Positions 15,002 through 24,074 of a DNA stretch of 41,286 nt are shown piece after piece; the first letter of the stretch is position 1; each line of letters opens with the position of its first letter. The stretch spans positions 1-41,286 of the forward strand of contig CAKOQD010000006.1 of assembly GCA_934101185.1 (NCBI GenBank), in the 5' to 3' direction. The stretch comes from an uncultured Bacilli bacterium (GTDB lineage: Bacteria; Bacillota_I; Bacilli_A; RF39; UBA660). Under the pieces are notes generated by a model. That model did no database searches. It saw nothing but the letters and a program-made list of their open reading frames with translations, and was not told the origin of the DNA. The position numbers and the translations under genes are program-made.

Positions 15002-18000
15002 ATGAATAATAGTAAAAAAAAGGGTTTTACTATAATAGAATTACTCGCAGCAATAGTAATTGTTGGTATAATTGCAACACTTGCAACACTTGCGATTGGG
15101 AGATATATTAACCAAGGTCATGATACTGTTGATAAGCAATTAGAAAAACAATTGGTGTTATCTGCTAAAAGTTATTATAGTGATAATGAAAGTAATTTTA
15201 AGAATGTTGACGAAAATGGTGTAATTATTTGGTATACCACTTTAAAGGCAAATGATTATATTACTAATGATTTGAAAGATTCTGATGGAAATTCTTGTTC
15301 TAAGAGTTATGTTGTTTTTAAAGATAATAAGTATACTAGTTGTATTATTTGTGATAATGATGGTTATAAAAATGTTGATAGTAATTTATGTACTGATAGC
15401 TTGGATAATCATATTAGTTGTCAATGGAATGATAAAGGAAACATTAAACTAGGTGTAAAAGATGGCTATAATAAGGCTGAAATTGAAATGACTTGTAGAG
15501 GAAGCAATATTAAATTTGTTGATAATAGTTCTGAAGCTCATTCCGGAATGTATACTGCTATTAATGGTAGTGCTGCTGTTAAGTCTTATAGTGCAGCTAA
15601 TGATAAAAATAATCAAATAAGAACATTTACTGCTAAGGTTGAGTATACTGCTAATAATGCTAGTACTGGTAAAGGCAGTGTTACTTTTACTGGAGCTGCT
15701 TACGTTACTAAAAATAATGGTGAAATGATAAATAATGCAGAAATTACTTATAGTGATATTTCTATTGATGGTAATGGTCCTAAGTGTAGTCTTAGTGGTC
15801 CTTATAAAGATAGTGCTTTAAAAACTAATGTTAAATCTGTTAAGAATGGTTCAGTTGTTTATTATGGCATTAGTTGTTCTGATGATAGTGGTATTTCTGA
15901 TGTTACTGTTGATACCATTAAGAATGGATTTGAATCTAGTAGTGCTATTTCTAACTTAGTTGTTTCTAGTTTTAAAAATAGTACTGATAAAAAGAATATT
16001 AGTGCTACAGTAAGTGTTACTGTTACTAATCCTAATATTAATGCTAGTAAGAAAGTATTTGATCTTAGTTTAGCATTTAAAAAAGATGTAATACTTGATA
16101 GTTTTATGAATGGTAATGAAAGAGTTACTTCTCAAATAGATGGTAAAGATACTGTTTTATCTATAGATGATCAAGGTCCAACTTGTGTATTTAATGGTCC
16201 TAGTGAAAATGCAGAGTTTAAACTTAAAAAGAGTAGACTTGATGTTACAAATGATGATAAAAATGAGTATGTTTTCTATGAACTTAGATGTACTGATGAA
16301 AATGGCATTGATCCTAGTACATTTAAATTTAGTGATATAAAAAATACTAATTTTGGTAAGATTGAACAGTCTGGTAATATATTAGCAATTAAAAATAATG
16401 ATAATATAGTTATTGGGTATAGATATTTAATAAAAGCTTATGAGAAAAATGTTAGTTCTTTGGATAAACCTATTGAAGCTTATCTTACTTTTGTTAAGGA
16501 CAATGTAAAAGATGCTGTTGGTAATGTTACTACTGGTGTTGAAAAAAGTTTATCTGTTAAGATGATTGATGGTAAGAAAGTTCCTACTTGTAGTATAAAT
16601 GTTTCATATAGTAATGGTTATGCTGTACTTACTGGTACAATGAATTCTCAAAGTGGACTTAAAGGTTATGCTTTTTCAACTGATAGTGGTGAAGTTAGCA
16701 AGTATAATTCTACTAGTGGTACTAGTGCTACTGCTAGTGGTAATGCTTATAGCAATGGGGTTTATTATTTACATATGATTGATGAAAATGATTTGACTGG
16801 TTATTGTATGACTGATTCATATGTTTATATTCCTGCTCCTGATACACCTTATTTAAATGCTAGCGATAGTATTTCTTCTGGTGATTGGCATAAAAATAAT
16901 TTTAATCTTGTTGCGTCAGGAAGCGGTTCTAATGTTACATATTATTATGGAAGTAGTGAGTATTCAATGAGTCCTACCCAATCATATGTGTCTAGTGAGA
17001 CAAGTGGTACAACATACTATGCTAAAGCTTGTTGGAGTACTAACACTAATGTATGTAGTTCAAGTGCTCAATATTTAGCAAAACTTGATAAGACACCACC
17101 TATTTGTGAATATTCTACAAAGAAAATGAATGGTGATTCTTATACTTCAGGTTATTGGACTAAACAAAATATTGAAATTAAATTCACTAATAAATATGAT
17201 TCATTAAGTGGTATTGATGATGATATAGAAAAAACTTATATACAAGGTTATACTCAAAAATGGCCTAATACATATCAATCAACTGTTGGGAATGGTAGTT
17301 ATAGAGTTTATGGTGCAACTGTTAAATGTACAGATAAAGCTGGTAATGAAACTTCTAAAATTGTTAGTGTTAAAATAGATAAAATTGCTCCGAAGGTATC
17401 ATGGAGTGTCAAAAATGATGCAACATTGTATGTTGGAGATACTGTTACTGCTACATGTATTGAAAATGAAAGTGGTTTAAGCTCAATGAGTGGTGGAGTA
17501 TGGATTAATGATGCTGGTCCATATGGTGATAACAGTCTATCAAGCGGTAAAGCATGGGTTACATTTACTAGTGCTGGTACTAAAAAATTGTATGTTGTCT
17601 GTAATGATGTAGTAGGTAATAATTCATATGATGATTATAGTTCTTCTACTCCAACTATAACAGTTAATGTTAGAAAGAAAACATATACTAAAACTACTTC
17701 TACTATGGAATATTTTTGGAGTTCTTCATCGAGTGGTTCAGGATCTTGTAATTCTGGTATAAACTGTTGTAATACAAGTTCGGGTAGAGTTTGTAGTTCT
17801 AGTACACATGGTGATAAATATTATACAGGTTGTACATCTAGTAGAACATGCGATTCTTATTCGACAGAATATAAATACTCTGCTAGTTATAAGTGTTTAA
17901 AGAAAACTGGTAAAAATACATATTTCTTCTCAAGTAATAGTTCAGGTGGAGGATCTTGTGGTTCTTATAACTGTTGTAGTAGTTTTACTTGTAATTCTAG

Positions 18001-18220
18001 TACACATGGTGATTATAAAAAAACTGGTTGTACATCCAGTAGAACATGTGATTCCTATTCTACTAATTATAAATATGGTTCTTCTTATCAATGTTTAAAG
18101 AAAAGTTCACCAACTGTTGAAACAAAAACAGGTCAAAGTAGTTGCACTGCTGGAACTGAGACAAAATCTAATGGTGATAATGGTACTTTAGTAATTACTA
18201 CTACTTGTAAGTTAGAATAG
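15002..18220 (+). CDS. Giant prepilin-like surface protein B (1,072 residues)
   Basis: Eight-residue leader (MNNSKKKG), then FTIIELLAAIVIVGII: a clear prepilin-type N-terminus. The pilin module (about 1-130, with YTTLKANDYITNDLKDSDGNSC and CIICDNDGY) is followed by the same ectodomain blocks as its neighbours, including GPKCSLSGPYKDS, DDQGPTCVFNGPS, YYLHMIDENDLTGYC, GTTYYAKACW and a final Ig-like unit with CTDKAGN. The last 170 residues differ: they carry a tandem duplication of about 65 residues rich in Cys, Ser and Tyr (about 902-1035), each copy with STHGD, GCTSSRTCDSYST and CLKK. No sortase signal is visible. Ribosome site GGAGG at 14990-14994. It probably acts outside the cell in disulfide-stabilised form; the function is unknown. 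Confidence 0.85.
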   Translation: MNNSKKKGFTIIELLAAIVIVGIIATLATLAIGRYINQGHDTVDKQLEKQLVLSAKSYYSDNESNFKNVDENGVIIWYTTLKANDYITNDLKDSDGNSCSKSYVVFKDNKYTSCIICDNDGYKNVDSNLCTDSLDNHISCQWNDKGNIKLGVKDGYNKAEIEMTCRGSNIKFVDNSSEAHSGMYTAINGSAAVKSYSAANDKNNQIRTFTAKVEYTANNASTGKGSVTFTGAAYVTKNNGEMINNAEITYSDISIDGNGPKCSLSGPYKDSALKTNVKSVKNGSVVYYGISCSDDSGISDVTVDTIKNGFESSSAISNLVVSSFKNSTDKKNISATVSVTVTNPNINASKKVFDLSLAFKKDVILDSFMNGNERVTSQIDGKDTVLSIDDQGPTCVFNGPSENAEFKLKKSRLDVTNDDKNEYVFYELRCTDENGIDPSTFKFSDIKNTNFGKIEQSGNILAIKNNDNIVIGYRYLIKAYEKNVSSLDKPIEAYLTFVKDNVKDAVGNVTTGVEKSLSVKMIDGKKVPTCSINVSYSNGYAVLTGTMNSQSGLKGYAFSTDSGEVSKYNSTSGTSATASGNAYSNGVYYLHMIDENDLTGYCMTDSYVYIPAPDTPYLNASDSISSGDWHKNNFNLVASGSGSNVTYYYGSSEYSMSPTQSYVSSETSGTTYYAKACWSTNTNVCSSSAQYLAKLDKTPPICEYSTKKMNGDSYTSGYWTKQNIEIKFTNKYDSLSGIDDDIEKTYIQGYTQKWPNTYQSTVGNGSYRVYGATVKCTDKAGNETSKIVSVKIDKIAPKVSWSVKNDATLYVGDTVTATCIENESGLSSMSGGVWINDAGPYGDNSLSSGKAWVTFTSAGTKKLYVVCNDVVGNNSYDDYSSSTPTITVNVRKKTYTKTTSTMEYFWSSSSSGSGSCNSGINCCNTSSGRVCSSSTHGDKYYTGCTSSRTCDSYSTEYKYSASYKCLKKTGKNTYFFSSNSSGGGSCGSYNCCSSFTCNSSTHGDYKKTGCTSSRTCDSYSTNYKYGSSYQCLKKSSPTVETKTGQSSCTAGTETKSNGDNGTLVITTTCKLE
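17705..18103 (+). repeat. Tandem duplication encoding two Cys-rich units in prepilin B
   Basis: Two copies, about 17705-17908 and 17915-18103, encode the same pattern: an aromatic start, Ser/Gly-rich run, NCC, STHGD, GCTSSRTCDSYST, YKY and CLKK. DNA identity is highest over the STHGD to DSYST part. Boundaries are approximate. Confidence 0.7.
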
Positions 18221-18224
18221 TATT

Positions 18225-18258
18225 AAAAGGACAAACGTGTTAATATTTGTCCTTTTTT
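18225..18258 (+). terminator. Terminator after giant prepilin B
   Basis: AAAAGGACAAA (18225-18235) pairs perfectly with TTTGTCCTTTT (18246-18256), within a six-T run. Confidence 0.9.
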
Positions 18259-18260
18259 AA

Positions 18261-18289
18261 TTGTTTTTATTTGTAAAATATTGTATTAT
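18261..18289 (+). promoter_or_regulatory. Promoter of giant prepilin C
   Basis: TTGTTT (18261-18266), 17-bp spacer, TATTAT (18284-18289), 30 bases before the start at 18320. Confidence 0.6.
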
Positions 18290-18319
18290 ATTTATAGATG
18301 ATAAAGGTAGGTTATAGAT

Positions 18320-21277
18320 ATGAGAGTACTTAAAAAAGAAAGAAAAGGTTTTACTATATTAGAGTTACTTGCAGCAGTAGTAATTGTGGGTATAATTGTA
18401 ACACTTGCAATAATTGCTATTAATAAGTATGTGCTTCAAGGACATAATGCAATAGATAATCAAATTGAAAAGCAATTGATTTTGGCGACAAAAGATTATT
18501 ATAGTGATAATAAAAGCAATTTTATTGTTAGTAAAAATGAAAGTTCTGTTGTATGGTATGCTACTTTGAAATCTAATGATTATATTACAAATGATTTAAA
18601 GGATTCAAATGGTAATTCGTGTTCTAGAAGTTTCGTTTTAATAAAAAGACAAAATAGTAAGATTGTTTATACTGGATGTGTGATGTGTGATAATAATGGG
18701 TATAGTAATTTGAATAAGAACAAAGAATGTAAAGAAAGCATTAATAATGACTTAAAATGTACATTTACTAGATCTAATTCCAATAAATTAGGTATTGTTA
18801 AACAAAATACTGATATTTTGAAACTGAATTGCGTGGGTAAAAAAGAAATTATTTTAACTAATAATAGTAAAACTATTACTAAAGATACTTTTAGTATATC
18901 TAATGGTATAATTGAAAACATTGAAAATGCTACTATACAAAAAGATAGCACAAGAAGTCAGTATAAACTTAATGCTGATATTAATATACAAACTAAAAAT
19001 GATGGAGATTTAACTATCGTATTTAATGGTGGAAATAATAAGGTTGGTTATAAGGAATCAAATGGCAATATGAAAGAACACGCTCCACTTATATTAACAA
19101 TACCAGTTGATGGAAAGGGACCATTATGTAAATTGTCTGGACCATATAAAGATAATAAATTAACTACACCAATTACTGGTGTAAAGAGTAAATCAACTGT
19201 TTATTATGGATTAAGTTGTATAGATGATAATGATATTAAAAATATAGGTACTATTTCAAATGATACTATTAGAGATGGTTTTGGAACTAATATAGAAGGC
19301 GTATCAAATTTAAAAATAACTAATTTAAACAAAAAAGGTAATAATGCTATTAGCGCTTTAGTAAATGTTACTGTTGAAGTTTCAAATACAAATAAGAAAA
19401 CGTTTAATTTGAATTTAAAATTTGCAGAAAACACAATACAAGATAATTTAGATAATGGTAATAATGAAGCAGAATCTGAAATTAATGGAAAAAATACAAC
19501 TCTTGTGATAGATGATCAAGCACCAACTTGTGTATTTTCTGGACCTGCTGCTGATATAGATATTAAATATTCTAAAACTAAACTTAATATAAAAAATTCT
19601 AATGATTTTGTATATTATAGTTTGAAATGTACTGATGAAAATAACATAGAAAATAATTTTAATATAAATCAAATTACTAACAATGGTTTTGGAAAAATAG
19701 AATTGGAAAAGACAAACAAAGTTAAGATAAATGGTATTGATTATGGATATGAATATATTATAAAGGCTTATTCTACTGATGAAGAAGGAACAGCTAATTT
19801 GACTTATAATACTAATAACACTATAGATTTGATTGGAAATCGTGGTGATAATGGTATTATTAAAAGTAGAAGTGTTAATATGTATGATCCTAACAAGATT
19901 CCTAGTTGCGATATTAATGTTACTTATGCTGAAGATTATAGAAGTGCAACACTTATAGGATATATGAATGATGAAAAAGGTTTAAGCGGTTATAGTTGGA
20001 GTGATAATTATGGAGAACCAGGAAGTTATTCTTCTATTAGTGGAACTTATGAAACTGTCACTGAAGGAATTAATGGAAACGGTCATTACTATCTTCATGT
20101 GAAAAATGTTAATGATTTATTAGGATATTGTGAAATTTATGTAACTGAAATAAAACCTGCTCCACCAGAAGCTCCTGAGTTTAAAGCAAATGATGGAATA
20201 GCAAGTGGTAAATGGCATACTAGTAGTTATGAGTTAGAAGCAAGTGGTTCTGGTAATAATGTTAAATACTATTATGGAACTAGTTCAAATAATGTTACTT
20301 CAACAACTAATCCTAAAGTTACGAGTGAAACGACTGGTAAAACATATTATGCTAAAGCATGTTGGGCAGATGATTCCACTAATTGTAGCAAAAATACTAC
20401 TTATGAAGCAAAACTTGATACTAATCCACCAAGCTGTAGTTTCTTCTTTACTACTGATAAATATAAAAGTGAAGGTGGTAGAAATACATATTTTTCAAGT
20501 GATGAAGCTAAAGAAGTATATGCTGAATTAAGTTGTACTGATAGTATTTCAGGTGTTGATACTACTACTTTGTATAAGGATGGAAAAGATTCTAATTATG
20601 ATAAAAAACTGAAACTTACTTCAACTGGAACTTATACAATAAAGGCAGTTGCTTATGATAATGCTGGAAATAAAATGGATGGTAAAAATCATACTGTTAG
20701 GATTGCGTGTAAGTTTGGAAGTTGGGTAAAAGGGGAATCATCGTATGTTACTAGCTGTACGCCTGTTACTAAGGATACTTCAAAAGTAGAATGTGGAAAA
20801 ACTAAATATGTAAACTATTATACTCATACTGCAAGTAAAAAAAAGTGTACAAATTATTCTACTCCTAAAACTACATATAAATGGGGTACTGCAAAAGCTA
20901 AAGAATTATATAAAAATGGACAATGTGTTTTTAGTGTACCTTATGATAAAAAAGCAACACCTTGTACTAATGGAACATACTATTATGATGATGTTGAATG
21001 TGTTAAGTGTAATCATGGTTCTGTAGGTAAAAATGGAACGTGTGATAGAAATACTTGTTGTATAAAAAAGAAATATACAATACAAAAATGCATAGTAAAA
21101 ACGACTGAGAAGGAGTGCACCAAGTATAAATATAGTGATTATACTAAGGACAAAGGAGTTAAAGTTGAAAAAGATAAATGTAAAAAATCAGGAACAGCAG
21201 GTACAGATGAGAAATATTATACATGCGGTTCTAGTACTTATGTTTTAAAAACTCCATATACTAGAACTTGTAAATAA
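18320..21277 (+). CDS. Giant prepilin-like surface protein C (985 residues)
   Basis: Ten-residue leader (MRVLKKERKG), then FTILELLAAVVIVGIIVTLAIIAI, a prepilin-type N-terminus. The pilin module (about 1-140) matches its neighbours (WYATLKSNDYITNDLKDSNGNSC). The ectodomain follows the same order as protein A and is closest to it: GPLCKLSGPYKDN, DDQAPTCVFSGPAADIDIKYSK, RSATLIGYMNDEKGLSGY, YYLHVKNVNDLLGYC, ASGSG with YYYGT, and GKTYYAKACW. It has one Ig-like unit with YDNAGN. The Cys-rich tail of about 190 residues ends YTRTCK, like the TRSCK end of protein A. Own promoter and terminators on both sides make it a single-gene unit. Ribosome site is AAAGGTAGG. Role unknown; surface adhesion or assembly tip are guesses. 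Confidence 0.85.
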   Translation: MRVLKKERKGFTILELLAAVVIVGIIVTLAIIAINKYVLQGHNAIDNQIEKQLILATKDYYSDNKSNFIVSKNESSVVWYATLKSNDYITNDLKDSNGNSCSRSFVLIKRQNSKIVYTGCVMCDNNGYSNLNKNKECKESINNDLKCTFTRSNSNKLGIVKQNTDILKLNCVGKKEIILTNNSKTITKDTFSISNGIIENIENATIQKDSTRSQYKLNADINIQTKNDGDLTIVFNGGNNKVGYKESNGNMKEHAPLILTIPVDGKGPLCKLSGPYKDNKLTTPITGVKSKSTVYYGLSCIDDNDIKNIGTISNDTIRDGFGTNIEGVSNLKITNLNKKGNNAISALVNVTVEVSNTNKKTFNLNLKFAENTIQDNLDNGNNEAESEINGKNTTLVIDDQAPTCVFSGPAADIDIKYSKTKLNIKNSNDFVYYSLKCTDENNIENNFNINQITNNGFGKIELEKTNKVKINGIDYGYEYIIKAYSTDEEGTANLTYNTNNTIDLIGNRGDNGIIKSRSVNMYDPNKIPSCDINVTYAEDYRSATLIGYMNDEKGLSGYSWSDNYGEPGSYSSISGTYETVTEGINGNGHYYLHVKNVNDLLGYCEIYVTEIKPAPPEAPEFKANDGIASGKWHTSSYELEASGSGNNVKYYYGTSSNNVTSTTNPKVTSETTGKTYYAKACWADDSTNCSKNTTYEAKLDTNPPSCSFFFTTDKYKSEGGRNTYFSSDEAKEVYAELSCTDSISGVDTTTLYKDGKDSNYDKKLKLTSTGTYTIKAVAYDNAGNKMDGKNHTVRIACKFGSWVKGESSYVTSCTPVTKDTSKVECGKTKYVNYYTHTASKKKCTNYSTPKTTYKWGTAKAKELYKNGQCVFSVPYDKKATPCTNGTYYYDDVECVKCNHGSVGKNGTCDRNTCCIKKKYTIQKCIVKTTEKECTKYKYSDYTKDKGVKVEKDKCKKSGTAGTDEKYYTCGSSTYVLKTPYTRTCK

Positions 21278-21283
21278 AAAAAT

Positions 21284-21319
21284 AAAACAAAACGATAAAC
21301 ATTTATTGTTTTGTTTTTT
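21284..21319 (+). terminator. Terminator of giant prepilin C
   Basis: AAAACAAAAC (21284-21293) pairs with GTTTTGTTTT (21308-21317), with extra pairing in the loop, followed by T residues. It rules out the upstream ATG at 21306 as the start of the next gene. Confidence 0.88.
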
Positions 21320-21356
21320 CTTATGTGGTAAAATTATATATGCAGTTGAGGTGTAT

Positions 21357-22019
21357 ATGATGAATGAATTTATAAATGATTTAGGATATAATAATTTAAT
21401 GATAATTATTGCTATTATTGTAGCAATAGTAATTGCTCTTATAATTATATTTATAATTGAAAAAGTTCAAAGAAATAGAAATTCTTTTGATGTTATTGAA
21501 AAATATGAACCTTCCTCTAATGTTTATTATAAAGATAATGTTACTGAAGAAGAAGCTAAGAAAAAGCTTGATGATGCTTATGAAAAATTATCTAATGAAG
21601 AAGAAGAGTTGATTACTCATACTAACTTTGAAAATGAACAAGAAGAAAAAAGCGTTATTAGTTACGATGAATTAATTAAAGTAAGTAATGATATAGATGA
21701 AAGAAATGACTTATTACTTAAGGATGAAGGGACTGAACCTATAACTATTGAAGAACTTTACAATAGGCATCTTGAAGAACAAGAAAGTGAAAGTAAAGAT
21801 AAGTTAGATAATCCAGTATTTATAGATGAAGAACCTAAGAAGTTTAAGAATTCTGAAGTTATTTCTCCAGTTTTTGGAGTTTATAAGAATGTTGTTAAGA
21901 CTAAGTATACTGATGAAGAATTAGAAAAAACTGTTAATCTTGAGGATTTAGAAGTAGAAATTAGAAAGACTGAAGATTTTTTGAGAGAATTAAAGAAATT
22001 AAAGAATAAATTAGACTAA
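21357..22019 (+). CDS. Membrane-anchored acidic protein of unknown function
   Basis: Start at ATG 21357 (or the adjacent ATG 21360), four to seven bases after GAGGTG; the earlier ATG at 21306 lies in a terminator hairpin. About 220 residues: a short outside N-terminus, one long hydrophobic helix (about 12-38), then a highly charged, largely Glu/Lys cytoplasmic domain with predicted coiled coil near the end (about 187-218). A conserved-looking motif, VISPVFGVYK, is at about 167-176, in a region likely to be disordered. I do not recognise the family. Topology suggests a cell-envelope or division-associated scaffold, but no function can be assigned. mtaB follows after 25 bases, so the two are probably in one operon. 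Confidence 0.75.
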   Translation: MMNEFINDLGYNNLMIIIAIIVAIVIALIIIFIIEKVQRNRNSFDVIEKYEPSSNVYYKDNVTEEEAKKKLDDAYEKLSNEEEELITHTNFENEQEEKSVISYDELIKVSNDIDERNDLLLKDEGTEPITIEELYNRHLEEQESESKDKLDNPVFIDEEPKKFKNSEVISPVFGVYKNVVKTKYTDEELEKTVNLEDLEVEIRKTEDFLRELKKLKNKLD

Positions 22020-22044
22020 TAATTTATTTTTTTTGGAGGTACGT

Positions 22045-23289
22045 ATGAAAGTAGGAATATATACATTAGGATGTAAAGTTAATGCTTATGAAAGTGAATA
22101 TATTGCATCACTTTTTAGAAATAGAGGTTATACTATAGCTTCTTTTGATGAAGATTGTGATGTTTATGTGATTAACACTTGTACTGTTACTAATAATAGT
22201 GATAAGAAGGATAAGAAGATAATTAATCATGTTAGAAATAGTGATTCTTGTGTTGTTGTATGTGGTTGTTTTGTTGAAAGTCATAAGGATTATAATTTTG
22301 ATGGTATTGATATAGTTATTGGCAATCATAATAAATCTAACATAGTTGATTTAGTTGAGGATTATTTCGTTAATAAAAAACAAATTAAATTAATAGATAA
22401 TAACATAATGAGAGTGGGTTTTGAGGATATGGAAATAACTACTTTTGAATCTAGAACAAGGGCTTTTGTAAAGATTCAGGATGGTTGTGAGAATTATTGT
22501 AGTTACTGTATTATTCCTTTTGTAAGAGGAAGATGTCGTTCTAAGGATAAGGACAAGGTTATTTCTGAAATAACTGCTTTAGTTAATAATGGTTATAAAG
22601 AGATTGTTCTTACTGGTATTCATACTGGCAATTATGGTAGTGATTTAGGTATTAAGTTTTCTTCTTTACTTAGTGAAATACTTGAGATTCCTAATCTTGA
22701 AAGACTTAGAATATCTTCGATTGAGATAACTGAATTAGATGATGAGTTTTTTAAACTTTTGAATAATCCTATTTTATGTAATCATTTGCATATTCCATTA
22801 CAAAATGGCTCTAATAGAATACTTGATTTAATGAATAGAAAGTATACTAAGGAAGAATTTTATGAAATAGTTAAAAGAATAAGAAGTGTTAGAGAAGATA
22901 TATCTTTGACTACTGATGTTATTGTAGGCTTTCCTGGTGAAACTGATGATGATTTTAATGAAAATGTAGATTTTATAAGAAAAGTTGGTTTTAGTAAAGT
23001 ACATGTTTTTCCATATAGTAAAAGAGATGGCACTAAGGCTTCACGAATGGATAATCAAATTGATCCTAATACTAAGAAAAAAAGAACTAAACAGTTGCTT
23101 GATATTTCTTTAGAGTTAGAAAACAATTATTATAATAGTTTTATTGGTAAGAATGAAAAAGTTCTTATTGAAAAGGTTTTAGATGGTTATTCATATGGAC
23201 ATACTACTAATTATTTATATTTAAAAATTCCCAAAGAATTAAAAGAAAATGAAATATATGATGTAAATATAAGTAAAGAAATGTTTTAA
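22045..23289 (+). CDS. mtaB: tRNA (N6-threonylcarbamoyladenosine(37)-C2)-methylthiotransferase MtaB
   Basis: Radical-SAM methylthiotransferase that converts t6A to ms2t6A at position 37 of ANN-decoding tRNAs. The N-terminal UPF0004 domain has its three Cys in YTLGCKVNAYES, INTCTVTN and VVCGCFVES. The radical-SAM domain has CxxxCxxC in DGCENYCSYCIIPFVRG, and a short TRAM domain ends the 414-residue chain. The TLGCKVN signature separates MtaB from MiaB and RimO. I take ATG 22045 because GGAGG lies at 22035-22039; the upstream TTG at 22033 overlaps that site. Confidence 0.93.
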   Translation: MKVGIYTLGCKVNAYESEYIASLFRNRGYTIASFDEDCDVYVINTCTVTNNSDKKDKKIINHVRNSDSCVVVCGCFVESHKDYNFDGIDIVIGNHNKSNIVDLVEDYFVNKKQIKLIDNNIMRVGFEDMEITTFESRTRAFVKIQDGCENYCSYCIIPFVRGRCRSKDKDKVISEITALVNNGYKEIVLTGIHTGNYGSDLGIKFSSLLSEILEIPNLERLRISSIEITELDDEFFKLLNNPILCNHLHIPLQNGSNRILDLMNRKYTKEEFYEIVKRIRSVREDISLTTDVIVGFPGETDDDFNENVDFIRKVGFSKVHVFPYSKRDGTKASRMDNQIDPNTKKKRTKQLLDISLELENNYYNSFIGKNEKVLIEKVLDGYSYGHTTNYLYLKIPKELKENEIYDVNISKEMF

Positions 23290-23338
23290 TATTTATATTT
23301 TTATGATACAATGTAATTGTACTTATAAGGAGGTCATT

Positions 23339-23800
23339 ATGGCAAATTATAAAACTTTTGGTAATCAAGAAGAAAATGTATATAATTATGATGAAATGAA
23401 AAGGGAATTTAATAAGAGAGATTTAGACAATATGATGGAAGATAGCAAGAGAGAATATCTAAGAAATATTGAATTGAAACATCAAGAAAGACTTGATGCA
23501 ATAGAAAAGGCAAAAAAGAAAGCTTTTGCTATAGCACTTTCTGTTTCAATAGCAGTAGGAGCTGCTGGAATATGGCATGTTGACCATGTTATGAAGGATA
23601 AAATTCCTAGTGTTTCAAATGATATAACATCAGTTGAAGAATCTTATTCATATGATGATTTTATTGATTATTGTAATTATGTTACTGAAACTACTGGTGC
23701 TACTTTTATTCCATCACAAGAAAATTATCAACAAGTTGTGTTAAGTGGTGAATTAGGACAATTTATTCAAGAAAAAAATAATGGTGGTAGAAAATTATGA
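23339..23800 (+). CDS. Hypothetical protein with one transmembrane segment
   Basis: 153 residues from ATG 23339, behind AAGGAGG (23327-23333) with normal spacing. A hydrophilic N-terminus rich in Asn, Lys and Glu with coiled-coil character (about 20-60) precedes one hydrophobic segment (about 62-80, AFAIALSVSIAVGAAGIW). A short Ser/Tyr/Asp-rich outer part follows. I recognise no domain. It overlaps the next gene by four bases (ATGA), so the two are translationally coupled. Confidence 0.7.
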   Translation: MANYKTFGNQEENVYNYDEMKREFNKRDLDNMMEDSKREYLRNIELKHQERLDAIEKAKKKAFAIALSVSIAVGAAGIWHVDHVMKDKIPSVSNDITSVEESYSYDDFIDYCNYVTETTGATFIPSQENYQQVVLSGELGQFIQEKNNGGRKL

Positions 23801-24021
23801 ATGAAATTATAATATTAGATGGAAGAGAATTTTTAGTAGTAGAAAGAGTTAATTTCTTTGGGTATAATTATCTATATGCTTATGCACTTGATGATACAGA
23901 TGATTATACTATTCTAAAAGAAACAGTAAAAGATGGTAAAAAATTTGTTTCTAGTGTAACTGATGATGAAGAAATAGAAGAAATATTAAAAATGATTGGT
24001 AAGAGTATTGAAGAAAAATAA
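23797..24021 (+). CDS. Small DUF1292-like protein
   Basis: 74 residues, acidic, soluble. The pattern IIxLDGREFLVVERVxxxxxxYLYAYxLDDxDDYTILKE...DEEIEEIL resembles DUF1292 proteins, small acidic proteins of unknown role common in Firmicutes; the match is by eye only. Start overlaps the stop of the preceding gene, and the last codons form the left arm of the terminator. Confidence 0.6.
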   Translation: MNEIIILDGREFLVVERVNFFGYNYLYAYALDDTDDYTILKETVKDGKKFVSSVTDDEEIEEILKMIGKSIEEK

Positions 24022-24043
24022 ATTGCTATTTTTCTTTTTTTTT
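24011..24043 (+). terminator. Terminator overlapping the obgE promoter
   Basis: AAGAAAAATA (24011-24020) pairs perfectly with TATTTTTCTT (24027-24036), then T to 24043. Confidence 0.85.
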
Positions 24044-24051
24044 GGTATAAT
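24023..24051 (+). promoter_or_regulatory. Promoter of obgE, sharing bases with the preceding terminator
   Basis: TTGCTA (24023-24028), 17-bp spacer, TATAAT (24046-24051). The -35 lies in the loop and right stem of the terminator. Confidence 0.65.
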
Positions 24052-24074
24052 TTATGGGAAAAAGGAGTGATACT

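Noticed and set aside
11855..21277. Sortase-anchored surface proteins
   Set aside because: None of the three giant proteins has an LPXTG-type motif or C-terminal membrane segment; they end in Cys-rich, Lys-tailed sequence.
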